From assembly GCA_022539475.1 (NCBI GenBank), contig VCMS01000152.1, positions 62,001 to 126,000 on the forward strand: DNA of 64,000 nt, in the 5' to 3' direction. Numbering within the stretch: position 1 is the first letter of the stretch; the number at the start of each line of letters is the position of its first letter. This stretch comes from Gracilaria domingensis. Lineage: Eukaryota; Rhodophyta; Florideophyceae; Gracilariales; Gracilariaceae. Shown here in pieces: positions 41,950-51,344 of the stretch. The translations under genes were made by a program, and so were the position numbers. The notes under the pieces are model-generated. The model did not search any database, was not told the origin of the DNA, and saw only the letters and a program-made list of their open reading frames with translations.

Positions 41950-43332
41950 TCAGCACTTCTTCTTGCAGACGTTACAACACGTGATATATATCTTCACCAC
42001 CGTTCCACATCCGTCCGGTTTACAGATCTCGATACACATTTTCGACTTACTCTTACTCTTACATCCGCACTTGTCCGAACTTGAACTCGACTTTGCGGAA
42101 CGCACCCCGCCACCACTGCCACTGCCACTGCCACTGCCACTGCCACTGACACTTGCGCTCTTCGACGCCGAAATGCTAATGCTCTTCGAAATTGACGCAC
42201 TTCTAGAGACACCTTGTTCCGAGGCCGAAATCGACTTGGACATTGACACCGACACCGATGCAGACCCATTTCCACTGCCGCCATTTCCACTGCCTCCACT
42301 GCCTCCACTTCCGCCACTTCCGCCACTTCCACTGCCATACGAGCCACCACCCTCCGATGCTTGAGACGCCGACTTTGTCCGCGTGCCACTACGAGTAGCA
42401 GACTTGGACGCTGACGCTGACGCCGACGCCGACGCCGACGCCGGCTGTGACGCCGATGCCGATCTAGACGCAGCAGTGGCGGACCGCGACGCCGCAGTGA
42501 CCGTCTTGGACACCGCAGAGGCTGATTTGGATGCCGCCGTAGCCGACTTGGACGCGGCGCTGGCGCTTTTAGACGCGGCAGTGGCCGATTTCGAGGCGGC
42601 GCTTGCGGATCGGGAGGCGGCAGTCGCGGATCGGGAGGCGGCAGTGGCCGACCGGGAGGCGGCAGTGGCCGACCGGGAGGCGGCAGTGGCCGACCGGGAG
42701 ACGGCAGTGGCTGATCTGGACGCGGCAGTGGCCGATTTCGATGCAGCAGTTGCAGATTTGGATGCAGCGGTTGCAGATTTGGATGCAGCGGATGCAGATT
42801 TGGAGGCAGCCGTGGCAGACTTGGACACAGCGGTGGCGGATTTGGACGCGGCGGTGGCGGACCTGGACACAGCGGTCGCCGATTTGGAGGCAGCGGTTGC
42901 AGATTTGGAAGCAGCAGTGGCCGATTTGTACGTGGCAGTGGCAGACCTGGAAGCGGAAACGGCAGTGGGCGATTTGGACGCAGTGGCTGATTTGGAAGCT
43001 GAGAGCGACTTGGAACCACTGGGCGGCAGTGAAGCAGACACGGCCGAAGAAACGGGTTCCGAAGCTTGTTCCGTAAGCGAGCGATCGCAATGGCAAGAGC
43101 TTGATTTGGTCATCTGGGGTGCGGTGATGGTGGGCAACAAGGCGCTGTTGAAGTTGGTCTTCTGTTGAGCGGCGGAGGAGGCGGTGACGGACGTGGACGC
43201 TACGGAGGTGCGATTGGTTCGCTTGCGATGGGTGGAGGATGGCCGTTTTGAGGAGGCGGTGGAACGGAGCTTGACGGCGCGTGTTGCGGGAGCACGGCGA
43301 CGCGGCGCGCCAGCGGCGCAGTTACAAGTCAT
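41950..43332 (-). CDS. Ser/Ala/Lys heptad-repeat protein with Cys-rich tail
   Basis: ATG at 43332 gives 460 residues; no signal peptide is visible. Residues from about 120 to 300 consist of tandem seven-residue repeats of the form SATAASK/R, with small variants. A (SA)n run, Gly/Ser-rich spacers (GGSGGSGGSGG) and further Ser-rich basic repeats follow. The last 45 residues are Cys-rich (KCGCKSKSKSKMC ... GCGTVVKIYITCCNVCKKKC). I do not recognise a family. Regular Lys/Arg-Ser spacing and a Cys-rich end suggest an extended structural or matrix protein, perhaps cross-linked by disulfides; that is inference. The antisense strand is also open through the repeats, a result of the repeat composition. 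Confidence 0.6.
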   Translation of the reverse strand: MTCNCAAGAPRRRAPATRAVKLRSTASSKRPSSTHRKRTNRTSVASTSVTASSAAQQKTNFNSALLPTITAPQMTKSSSCHCDRSLTEQASEPVSSAVSASLPPSGSKSLSASKSATASKSPTAVSASRSATATYKSATAASKSATAASKSATAVSRSATAASKSATAVSKSATAASKSASAASKSATAASKSATAASKSATAASRSATAVSRSATAASRSATAASRSATAASRSATAASRSASAASKSATAASKSASAASKSATAASKSASAVSKTVTAASRSATAASRSASASQPASASASASASASKSATRSGTRTKSASQASEGGGSYGSGSGGSGGSGGSGGSGNGGSGNGSASVSVSMSKSISASEQGVSRSASISKSISISASKSASVSGSGSGSGSGSGGGVRSAKSSSSSDKCGCKSKSKSKMCIEICKPDGCGTVVKIYITCCNVCKKKC

Positions 43333-44299
43333 TTGGTGGACGTGATTGAAAGAGACGGGACGGCGGGTGATGGACGGGGCGATAGGGAACAGCACAGTGC
43401 AAGGGACGAATGGGGACAAGTTATTGCGGATGGACGAATGCGGCGCGGATGGTGGTTGACACTAGATGAAGGGGTTGAACACATGCCAAAGCAAAGGGGG
43501 TTTTATGGGGGCGTGCACTGACGCACGGCAGTGGCGCGGCGACGCACGCGCGCGGCGAAAGAGGGGGAGGTTTTACTGCTCGGGGGTGTTGGGGGGGGGG
43601 GGGCGCGGGGAGGAGGCAGTGGGGGGGGATTTGAGGGGGACATGTCTATGATAGGCACGGCGGATGAAAAAATAGCGCGCGTTGATGACTTGGATGCACG
43701 CGGCGGCAGCAGGTGACGTGACTTGCTTGCATCACGCAAGAGCGCAGCCGTGCGCAAGAGCAAGTGAAGCGTCGCGCGCCGGCGGCCATTGGCGCCTCGC
43801 CGCGCACACTCGCGACAGAGGTGAGGAAGACGGAACGCACGGAGCGAGTGCGGGCGCGGCGCGCGGTCTCGAGGGCGCGCTGCCTTGGCGGGGCGGCGGC
43901 GGTGCGGACGGGGGTGGGGGGGCTGGGGGGGGGAAGGGGGGGGAGAGTGGCGGGGGGGGCGGAAGGCGCCCTTCGCGCCCGCCGCGGGGGGTGAGCCCAG
44001 GCGGTGCCCTTCACGCGGTGTGACGGCGGCTGCACACACTCGCTGCCGAGCGCTTGCGCTACGTTCGCCGCGCGACAAGTCATGCGTCACGTGGTCCACA
44101 GCGCGCCGCCGCCACTTGTCGCCCGCCCGCCACGCGCGGCAAATGGTCGCAATTGACCAATTGCGCGCCGCCGCCTTCAATTGAGCTGCGCCCACAAACG
44201 CCACGTGGCGGGGCGCGCATCGGCGCGATCGCGGGCGGCAGATGTCGGCGCCGCGGCGCGGCGCGCGGCCGCGCGCCCTCGGGCGCGGCGGCGTCGGCG
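43333..44299. other. G-rich spacer upstream of the elongase
   Basis: No gene is supported. It contains long plus-strand G-runs at about 43585-43632 and 43905-43965 (many runs of 4-12 G close together), capable of G-quadruplex structure. It also has CG-rich stretches next to the ELO start. It separates the divergent repeat-protein and elongase genes and probably holds both promoters. Confidence 0.65.
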
Positions 44300-45172
44300 A
44301 TGGAGCGGCTCATGGCGGCGCAGTGGCTGCGCGCGCGCGCGCTGGACAGCGGCGCGCAGGCGCGCACGCTGCGGGAGACGGTGACGGGCGCGGTGTGGCC
44401 GCGCCACGCGCTGATGCACCCCGCGCTGCCGCTGCTGTGCATGGCGCTGTACCTGGCGTCCATCCCGCTGCTCAAGGCGCTCTGCGCGCGGCTGCGCACC
44501 ACGGGCAAGTCCGCGCCGTTTCGCGCCGCCGCGCTGGCGCACAACCTCTTTCTCATGGGCTACTCGCTGCTGACGGCGCGCGCGGTCATCCCGCTCACGC
44601 TGTCGCATCTCCGGCGCAACGGCGTGGTCTCGCTGTACTGCGGCTCGTCGCTGTGGCGCGAGGGCTTGTCCGTGCTGGGCTTCTTGTTCTACTTGTCAAA
44701 GTACGTCGAGTTGATTGATACCTACTTGCTGATCGTCAAGCAGAGGGCGCCGTCCTTCCTTCAGGTGTACCACCACGCCATCACCATTTACTGCGCCTAC
44801 CTGCTGCAGATCTCGCACACCTCCGTCACCTTTTTGTTCGTCGCCTTGAATGCGTCCGTGCACACCGTCATGTACGCGTACTACGCCTTGTCCACGCTTT
44901 CAATTCGCTTCCCGCTGAAGAACCTCATCACCGTGATGCAGATGGTGCAGTTCGTCATTGGGATCCTTCTCGCCTCGCCCATGTACTTCTTACAAAACGG
45001 ACAATGTGCGTTGCCCTCGCAGAAATTCGCTTTACTCGCCATCATTCTGCACGCCATCTATCTTCTCTTTTTGTTTGCCAATTTCTACGTGCGCACCTAC
45101 ACAAAGTCCAAACCCGCCGCCGCCGCCGCCGCCTCCGCTGCTGCTGCTGCCGCCAAGACAAAAACCACATAA
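44300..45172 (+). CDS. ELO-family very-long-chain fatty acid elongase
   Basis: ATG at 44300 (MERLMAAQW) gives 290 residues; the frame is open upstream but poor in coding character. About seven membrane helices and all ELO boxes are visible: YLSKYVELIDTYLLIVKQR, the His box QVYHHAITIY, and NASVHTVMYAYYAL. A Lys-rich C-terminus follows an Ala run (KPAAAAAASAAAAAAKTKTT). It is a 3-ketoacyl-CoA synthase extending long-chain acyl-CoAs in the ER. The His box begins with Gln (QxxHH), which in known families goes with polyunsaturated-fatty-acid elongases rather than HxxHH saturated/monounsaturated ones. It stops 18 bp before the convergent helicase stop. Confidence 0.92.
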   Translation: MERLMAAQWLRARALDSGAQARTLRETVTGAVWPRHALMHPALPLLCMALYLASIPLLKALCARLRTTGKSAPFRAAALAHNLFLMGYSLLTARAVIPLTLSHLRRNGVVSLYCGSSLWREGLSVLGFLFYLSKYVELIDTYLLIVKQRAPSFLQVYHHAITIYCAYLLQISHTSVTFLFVALNASVHTVMYAYYALSTLSIRFPLKNLITVMQMVQFVIGILLASPMYFLQNGQCALPSQKFALLAIILHAIYLLFLFANFYVRTYTKSKPAAAAAASAAAAAAKTKTT

Positions 45173-45190
45173 GCAACCCCGCAGCCCATA

Positions 45191-46882
45191 TCATAATCCA
45201 TCTCTCAACAGTTTCATCTGCTGTCGTTCAACCTCCTCAAACAGCGCGCTGCTTCGGTCTTCCCGTTGCTTGAGCACCACGAAGCAGCTATTTTCCTGCC
45301 TCGCTCTCCCTCTTCCCTGCACGAACGACACCGTGGATTGAATCGCATCGAATCGAATGACACAATTTGCTGCGGGAATGTCCATCCCTTCCTCTGCCAC
45401 GCTCGTGGCAACCAGCAGATTGATCAAGCCGCTTGCAAACCGGTCGAGGGTCAACGCCGCCTGCGTCTTTGACACATGCAGCATCGGTGAAGCCGCCGAG
45501 CTATGCGCGTAAATACATCCCACCTGGAACAGTTTTGACAAATGGGCGTCTGTCTGAATAAAATGTTGTAGGATATGGGTGCTGATTCTCTGTTGCACAA
45601 ACACAATGCCGCGAAATTGGTGGCCACACTGCATGTGATGGCGCTGCTGCTGCAGCAAAACTTGCTTCAAAACGTGCAGACGCGGAAATGTCCTGGGCGC
45701 GTGTTTCCAAAAATGAGTAATTACGTGACACACTTGAGACGATTGGGCCCACACAGTTCGGTAGGTATACACGTGATTGCATTGCATCATTTTCAAGTAC
45801 AGCACACATGCGAAGTCGTCTTCCTCCCAGCTGATGATGAGCATTCGAAGCGCCTCATACCAGTGACACAGCTGCTCATACATGCGTCTCAGCGAGCTGC
45901 ACTTACACCTGGTCGCGCGGCGGTACGCGTTGGAGCTCCACTTTCGAATGTTGCGAACATCTTGTAGTTGCGCGTCAAAGCGATCTTCGGCTTGCAGCAC
46001 GTGCTCCATGGCGCGCACAACACAAAGCGCCATGGAGGCCAACACGGTGGCCGACCCGTCCTCGCAGCGATCCAGAAACATGTCCAGCATGAGGTGCGGC
46101 TGTCGGAGATGGTCTGGCAGCACGCCGGTGGGAATGCAAGCGGCTTCCAGCGATTGGTGCGGAATCAACGGCTGCGAGCAGTTTGCATGGTGTCCGCCCA
46201 GCCGCAACTCGTGCGCGGTGGCAGTCTCGATGGCATGGATGCGCAGCTCGTCGCAAATGTCCTTCAGTTTGACTGCGGCGTCCGCAATACTGACCGCGTA
46301 CGTATACGACGCCGTGAGGCCCAGCACGCGCGGCTGCGCGCCGCAGTCCCGGAGCTGCAGCGCCAGCGTGCGGTACGGGTGCTTCTTGAGCATGTGGTGC
46401 ACCTCGTCAAACACAACGGTGCGAAAGCAATGCCAGCCCAAGCGCGGATCCACCTTGTGCGCGGAGTGGAACGCCATGGGCGTGCTGACAACGACGTGCC
46501 AGCGCTCCGGCAGGCCGCGGCCGCCATGCAGCGACGCCACGTGCCACCCCGGCAGCTGCGCCGCCAGCGCGGCCGCCTGCTGCTTGACGAGCAGCACGGT
46601 GGGCACCAGAAAGACGGCCGGCGGCTGCAGCGCGCGCACGGCCTCCGCGGCGATGAGCGTCTTGCCCGCGCCCGTCGGCAGGATGACGAGCGTGTTGTGC
46701 GCCAGCGCCGTCTGCAGAATGCGCGCCTGGTAGCCGCGCAGCGGCAGCGCGTCCGGCGCCGCGGCGCGCGGCGCGTGGTCCGTCTGCGGGGGCGCAGAAG
46801 GCGCCATCGCGTCGGGCGTGCTCGCGTCGGCCGTCATCGCGGCCGATGAACTGCGCGCCGAGCTGCGCCGGCCGCGCCGCAT
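45191..46882 (-). CDS. Dicer/RIG-I-type DExH helicase without RNase III domains
   Basis: 563 residues from ATG at 46882 (a second Met at 46837 is possible). Helicase motifs: LRGYQARILQTAL (Q-like), PTGAGKT (motif I), VVSTPMAF, VVFDEVHHM (motif II, DExH), LGLTASYTY (motif III), then a helical insertion, RGIVFVQQR (motif IV), LLVATSVAEEGMDI (motif V) and QGRGRAR (motif VI). The helical insert between the two RecA lobes and the motif VI sequence place it with Dicer and RIG-I-like helicases, near FANCM/Hef. No PAZ, RNase III or dsRNA-binding domain follows: the stop is 18 bp from the ELO gene. It may partner separately encoded RNase III in small-RNA production; that is inference. Confidence 0.82.
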   Translation of the reverse strand: MRRGRRSSARSSSAAMTADASTPDAMAPSAPPQTDHAPRAAAPDALPLRGYQARILQTALAHNTLVILPTGAGKTLIAAEAVRALQPPAVFLVPTVLLVKQQAAALAAQLPGWHVASLHGGRGLPERWHVVVSTPMAFHSAHKVDPRLGWHCFRTVVFDEVHHMLKKHPYRTLALQLRDCGAQPRVLGLTASYTYAVSIADAAVKLKDICDELRIHAIETATAHELRLGGHHANCSQPLIPHQSLEAACIPTGVLPDHLRQPHLMLDMFLDRCEDGSATVLASMALCVVRAMEHVLQAEDRFDAQLQDVRNIRKWSSNAYRRATRCKCSSLRRMYEQLCHWYEALRMLIISWEEDDFACVLYLKMMQCNHVYTYRTVWAQSSQVCHVITHFWKHAPRTFPRLHVLKQVLLQQQRHHMQCGHQFRGIVFVQQRISTHILQHFIQTDAHLSKLFQVGCIYAHSSAASPMLHVSKTQAALTLDRFASGLINLLVATSVAEEGMDIPAANCVIRFDAIQSTVSFVQGRGRARQENSCFVVLKQREDRSSALFEEVERQQMKLLRDGL

Positions 46883-47332
46883 CGGCGCGGCCGCCCTTCA
46901 TATGAGGCTGTTGTGCGCTGCTCTGCGCGTCCGTCGCTGTTCGCACGGATCAAAAAAGCGCGCCAAACGGCACATACGCCGCGCCTGTTTACAGCGTCGT
47001 CTCCAGTTTCGCGCACGCCGCTCGCTGCCGCCGCGAGCCGAGCGCTTTGGGCAGAAAAGCTGTTGTTTCAACTGGAACAAAAATTTTTCTGCCGACGTTT
47101 TCCGCGTCTCGTGCTGCGCGCTCGACGCGGTCGCGCGCCGCCTGTCCGCTCGCGGCCGCGCGTGCGGTCGAGCGCGCGCCGCGCGCTGCTGCATCCGAAG
47201 GTAACGCGCGCGGCGCCTGTCTGCTTCACAATGTGAAGTGCGCCTCGCTTGCATCCGCCATGGACGCGTTGAAGAAGCGCGCGCGCTCGTCGCGCCGACA
47301 CACCCGCCCTGCCCCGTCACCCTAGCATTAGC
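46883..47332. promoter_or_regulatory. Bidirectional GC-rich spacer
   Basis: About 450 bases between the divergent helicase and MBL-fold genes. It is GC-rich apart from a short A/T-rich patch (AAAAATTTTTCTGCC) near 47081. No gene is supported. Confidence 0.5.
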
Positions 47333-48367
47333 ATGGTGCCGAGTCGACGCGCCTTCGTCGCGCACGCGCCGCTGCAGCACCGCGCCCGCGCGCCGCTCGC
47401 GCCGCCCCGCGCGCCGCGCCGCGCCTCGCGCGCCGCGCCGCTGCGCGCGCGGCGCGCGCGCGCGCAGCTGTCGGAGGCGTCGCCGGTCGGCGCGTCGCCG
47501 CCGTCGCGGACGGTGGTGGCGGGCGGGCGACCGGCGTTCACGTCGCTGCTAAGCAACTCGTTCCTGCTGTCATGCGACGGGCTCAGCCTGCTGGTGGACC
47601 CGTGGCTCCGCGACGACCTCATCTTCTTCCACCCGTCGTTCTTCCGCGCGCGCAAGCCGTGGTCGAGCGCGCTGGCGGACGCCGTTGTGGTGCGCGAGCT
47701 GGACGCCATTGTGCTGACGCAGGCGTTGCCAGACCATGCGCACGCGCCCACTTTGAACGCGCTGCCGAAGCATATCCCCGTCATAGCGCCGCCTTCGGCG
47801 CGCGCGTTGCTGCGCTCGTTGCGCTTTGAAAACGTGCTTGAGCTGCCGATCGGGCGCAGTGTTTCGCCGTTTGCGCACGCGCCCTTGTTTAGTGTGCGCG
47901 CGTTGAAGGGCGCCGTGGTCGGACCGCCGTGGTCCACGCCCGAGAACGCGTACATGTTCACGTTTCAACGCAGCGAGCAAGCGGCGCCGTTCCGCGTGTA
48001 CCACGAGCCGCACGGCACGTTTGATCGGCGCTCGTTGGCGCCGTACGTTGACGCGCTGGACGTGGTGATTTTGCCGGTCGTGTCGGCCAAACTTGAGAGT
48101 CCGATTGGCTCGTACTCGTTAATCAACGGCTCGCCAGAGGCGCTGCAGTGCTGCGAATATATTCGTCCCAAGACGTGCGTGCTGTTTAATAATGCTGGCG
48201 GCGAGTACTCCGGCCTTCTTCAACGGGTGCTTACCACCGAGGGCAATGCCCAGTCGTTCATGCAGCAGCTGAGCAATCATCGCACGCTCGCAGGCATGAA
48301 TGTGGTGTTCCCGGAACTTGCTGGCAAGCCATACACGCTGGACGCTCCTGCACAATTGTTGTCGTGA
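47333..48367 (+). CDS. MBL-fold (metallo-beta-lactamase-like) plastid protein with altered metal site
   Basis: 344 residues from ATG at 47333. Residues 1-60 are Arg/Ala/Pro-rich, a probable plastid transit peptide. The body has the MBL fold pattern: SFLLSCDGLSLLVDPWL, DAIVLTQALPDHAHAPTL, HIPVIAPPSARALLRSL, YHEPHGTF and VDALDVVILPVV. The usual metal motif HxHxDH reads QALPDH, so two His ligands are missing while Asp-His remain. Catalysis may therefore be lost or changed. Related plastid proteins in plants and cyanobacteria are uncharacterised as far as I know. Intronless. Confidence 0.7.
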   Translation: MVPSRRAFVAHAPLQHRARAPLAPPRAPRRASRAAPLRARRARAQLSEASPVGASPPSRTVVAGGRPAFTSLLSNSFLLSCDGLSLLVDPWLRDDLIFFHPSFFRARKPWSSALADAVVVRELDAIVLTQALPDHAHAPTLNALPKHIPVIAPPSARALLRSLRFENVLELPIGRSVSPFAHAPLFSVRALKGAVVGPPWSTPENAYMFTFQRSEQAAPFRVYHEPHGTFDRRSLAPYVDALDVVILPVVSAKLESPIGSYSLINGSPEALQCCEYIRPKTCVLFNNAGGEYSGLLQRVLTTEGNAQSFMQQLSNHRTLAGMNVVFPELAGKPYTLDAPAQLLS

Positions 48368-48560
48368 ACTTGTACAAACACACGTAAAGAAGCCAACTGT
48401 TTAGACCATGCATCGCACACTATCAAGTTGTTTCTGTGCACTCTTTTGTTCTCTAAATGCTACTCTTCTGTCATACCTAAAGAATGACTACAGCGCCGTC
48501 GTTGCGGTACATCCCCCTGTAGAGAACGCGACACGTCAGATGCTAAGCAGACGCGTTGCT

Positions 48561-49362
48561 TCACGGGCCGTAGCCCATCATGCGGATAAACTCGGCTATA
48601 TCGATCTCCTACAGAGACGCAAGAGATGGTAGAAACGATGCGCGCGTTAGCTCCCACAAGCAATAAAAGCACCCGCACAAAATTAACGCGAGAAAAAGAA
48701 AAAGCAAGGAATGGAAGCACGTACTCCGTCGCCGTTTGTATCCGCCTCACGAATCATTTCCTCCACCTCAGCGTCGGAAAGCTGTTCTCCCAAATTGCTC
48801 ATCACTTGTCTCAGTTCCTCGGCGGAGATTTTGCCGGAGCCGTCCTTGTCAAACACCTTGAACGCCTCCACAATCTCCGCCTCAGAGTCCTTTGTCTTCA
48901 TCTTGCGCGCCATCAGCGTGAGAAACTCGGCAAAGTCGATGGTGCCACTGCCGTCGGCGTCCACCTCGTTGATCATCTGACGCAGCGCGTCTTCGGTGGG
49001 ATCCTGCCCCAGATTGCGCATGACGGTTCCCAGCTCTATGGTGGTGATCGAGCCATCGCCGTCCTTGTCGAACAAGGCGAATGCCTGGCGTGGTGCGTCA
49101 CAGTTACGCGTGCATGGAAGGAGAGGCAAAGGTTAATACGTTGTTTTCGGCCTATGGGTTCGTTGCTGTTTGTAGCAGTGGCGGACGCCAGATGTTTGGC
49201 GCCTCTGGTTGGTCGTTGGCGACCAACACGCACCACGCGGTGGACGACAACACATGCCGCAATCGCAAGCGGCAAAACAGACGCGCAGCGCGATGAACTT
49301 ACCTCACGAAACTCCTTGATGGTCTCCTCAGACAGATCCGGCGCTGCGTTCATTCCAGCCAT
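48561..49362 (-). CDS. Calmodulin (three exons)
   Basis: Exons 49362-49303, 49084-48725 and 48608-48561 are joined over introns of 218 bp (GTAAGT...CCAG) and 116 bp (GTACGT...GTAG), giving 155 residues. Four EF-hands are complete: [36 protein letters not shown] and, split by intron 2, DTNGDG/EIDIAE. The N-terminus [20 protein letters not shown] is a few residues longer than animal calmodulin. The tail is FIRMMGYGP instead of FVKMMTSK-type. It is the Ca2+ sensor that activates kinases and other targets. It is the most intron-rich gene seen here. It shares an upstream region with signal peptide peptidase. Confidence 0.95.
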
Positions 49363-50009
49363 GTTGGAGAAGCAAAGCACGTCACGAGAACGCGAACAAG
49401 CAAGCAGCAACACTCGGGCGCAAGAAAAGAGAAGCAGCGCGTTGCGGTAGCCACACAAGCAAAGCGCGCGCAAGCACACAAAGAGGCGCGCACGCGAGGC
49501 AGACGCGACGGCGAAAAACAAGGCGCTCCCTCCAGCAGGCGCGCTCACAAGCGTCGGAAGATCGGCGCAACGCTCCACAAGCGGCAGCACGCGCGGGGCG
49601 GGAAGGCGTGGAGGTGAACAGACGGCGGGCGGCGGGCGCGACGACGTTGCGGCGCGGTGGCGGTGGCGGAGGCGGCGGAGCTACGCGCAGGCGCGGGCGC
49701 TCGCCAATGAATGCAGCTGAAGTGCAGCGGCGGAGCGCCGTGTGCCCCCTTGCTACGCGGACACGCAACGGCAGCGCGCCGCGCATTGCTGGCCCGCGCT
49801 TGCGCATCGAGCAAAACGGCGCGCGCAGATTCAATTGCCAATTGACCGTCGAGCACGTCATTTACCGCCCGCAAGTTGACTGAGCGTGCTCTTCTTGGTT
49901 ACATACGCCCACCACCGCCGTCTCGTCTGCTCTTCGCTTGATCCCCAACTCCCCCCCTCCCTCCCCGCATTTCGCTGCGCGTCTCTGCGCGACGTTCGCT
50001 GCCGTCACC
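49363..50009. promoter_or_regulatory. Bidirectional promoter between calmodulin and SPP
   Basis: About 650 bases, GC-rich toward calmodulin and pyrimidine-rich (CCCCCCTCCCTCCCC near 49950-49965) just before the SPP start. No gene is supported. No TATA box is clear. Confidence 0.5.
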
Positions 50010-51188
50010 ATGGCCCCGAAATGGGTTTCCGCCTCGTACGTCGCCCTTGTCTCCCTCCTCGCTGCGCCGTTGCTCGTCCCCGTGCCCATCGCCGCGCAGA
50101 TGATGGGTCTGTCTACCGTCATAATCATCATCTCTTCGTACAACGCAGCAGAGCGCGAGCGGAAACGGCGTCGGGAAGGCGACACTGATCCGCGCGATGT
50201 CATCGGCAGGGATCAAGCCATGCGATTCCCGCTCGTCGCGTCCGTCGCTCTGTTCGGAATGTTTCTGGCCTTCAAGTACCTCCCAAAGGAATGGGTCTCA
50301 TTCCTGCTCACCATGTACGGCATCACCTTTGGAGCGCTTGCCTTCGCGGGCGTTTTGGGCACTTACTTTGAGTCTGTCAAGCAATTGCCGCCGCTTTTCA
50401 AGAAACAGTACGGACACAAGGACTACCTTACGCTTTCTTTATGTGATGTACTGGGTGTCATTTTTGCAGTTCCGATTGCTGTGTGGTACTACAAAACCCG
50501 CATGTGGCTGCCGAACAACATTCTTGCCGTTTCATTGGCTCTGTCCGCCATTGACATGCTTGCCATTCCAGACTTCAAGAGCTCCGCCGTCTTACTGCTT
50601 GGCCTCTTTGTATACGATATTTTCTGGGTCTTCGGTTCAAAGAGCGTCTTTGGGTCCAACGTCATGGTGGCAGTTGCCAAGCAGTTTGAAGGTCCGATTA
50701 AGCTCATCTTTCCAAAATTCCTTGGAGCCGGACCGAACGATACCTCTATGTTGGGCCTTGGAGATATCGTCATTCCAGGCTTATTCATCGCATTGATGCT
50801 TCGTTTTGATATCAGGCATTGCAATCTATCTCAGGCCATCCCTTCGCGTTTACCGTACTTCTTTAGCGCTGTTTTGGCCTACATTGCGGGCTTAGTTGCA
50901 ACTTATGCAGCCCTGACTGTGTTTGAAGCCGCTCAGCCTGCCTTGCTCTACCTCGTTCCCTCCTGCCTACTCACTGCGTTGGGTATGTCAGCTGTCAAAA
51001 GAGAAATGGTAGAGCTCATTGCGTATACAGAGGAAGAGGAGGACGAGAAAAGCGCAGCCAAAAAGGGTATGACAACTGCACCGGACTCTAGCGCTCCATC
51101 AGCGGATGTAACGGCTGCTTCGGGCACCGAACCTTCCACTTTATCATCGTCAACTACAGAGAACTCGGAATCAAAGAAGGACCAATAG
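50010..51188 (+). CDS. Signal peptide peptidase (presenilin-type aspartyl protease)
   Basis: ATG at 50010 in an ideal context (CACCATGG) gives 392 residues with about nine membrane helices. Catalytic motifs are LFVYDIFWVF (YD), LGLGDIVIPG (GxGD) and QPALLYLVP (PAL). The enzyme cuts leftover signal peptides and some tail-anchored proteins within the ER membrane. The cytosolic tail (last 55 residues) is acidic and Ser/Thr-rich and ends SESKKDQ, with lysines near the end that could serve as an ER retrieval signal of KKxx-like type (KKDQ). Intronless. Divergent from calmodulin. Confidence 0.95.
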   Translation: MAPKWVSASYVALVSLLAAPLLVPVPIAAQMMGLSTVIIIISSYNAAERERKRRREGDTDPRDVIGRDQAMRFPLVASVALFGMFLAFKYLPKEWVSFLLTMYGITFGALAFAGVLGTYFESVKQLPPLFKKQYGHKDYLTLSLCDVLGVIFAVPIAVWYYKTRMWLPNNILAVSLALSAIDMLAIPDFKSSAVLLLGLFVYDIFWVFGSKSVFGSNVMVAVAKQFEGPIKLIFPKFLGAGPNDTSMLGLGDIVIPGLFIALMLRFDIRHCNLSQAIPSRLPYFFSAVLAYIAGLVATYAALTVFEAAQPALLYLVPSCLLTALGMSAVKREMVELIAYTEEEEDEKSAAKKGMTTAPDSSAPSADVTAASGTEPSTLSSSTTENSESKKDQ

Positions 51189-51344
51189 TTGCTTCTATAC
51201 GATCTAAACGGCTCCGTCAATATTTGAGCGCAAGCGAGTACAATCGGCCCGTGCACCTCCTTCCCCGTAAAAGCAGAAAACACAAAACCCATACGTGGAG
51301 TAACGGTGACAAAACATTCCAATTCGCGAAGCCCAGGTTGCGTA

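Noticed and set aside
41994-43019. 341-residue second minus-strand frame rich in Pro/Arg/Leu
   Set aside because: Shadow of the same repeats in another frame, with no start or end features of its own.
42383-43168. 261-residue plus-strand frame rich in Asp/Ala (ADLDAAV repeats)
   Set aside because: It is the mirror of the Ser/Ala/Lys heptad repeats on the minus strand; 21-bp repeat units keep several frames open. The minus frame continues into a sensible Cys-rich tail.
43503-44204. 233-residue minus-strand Pro/Arg-rich frame
   Set aside because: Follows from G-runs on the plus strand (Pro codons on minus); no domain.
45575-46849. Plus-strand frames up to 293 residues antisense to the helicase
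   Set aside because: Shadows in GC-rich coding DNA; the minus frame has every helicase motif.
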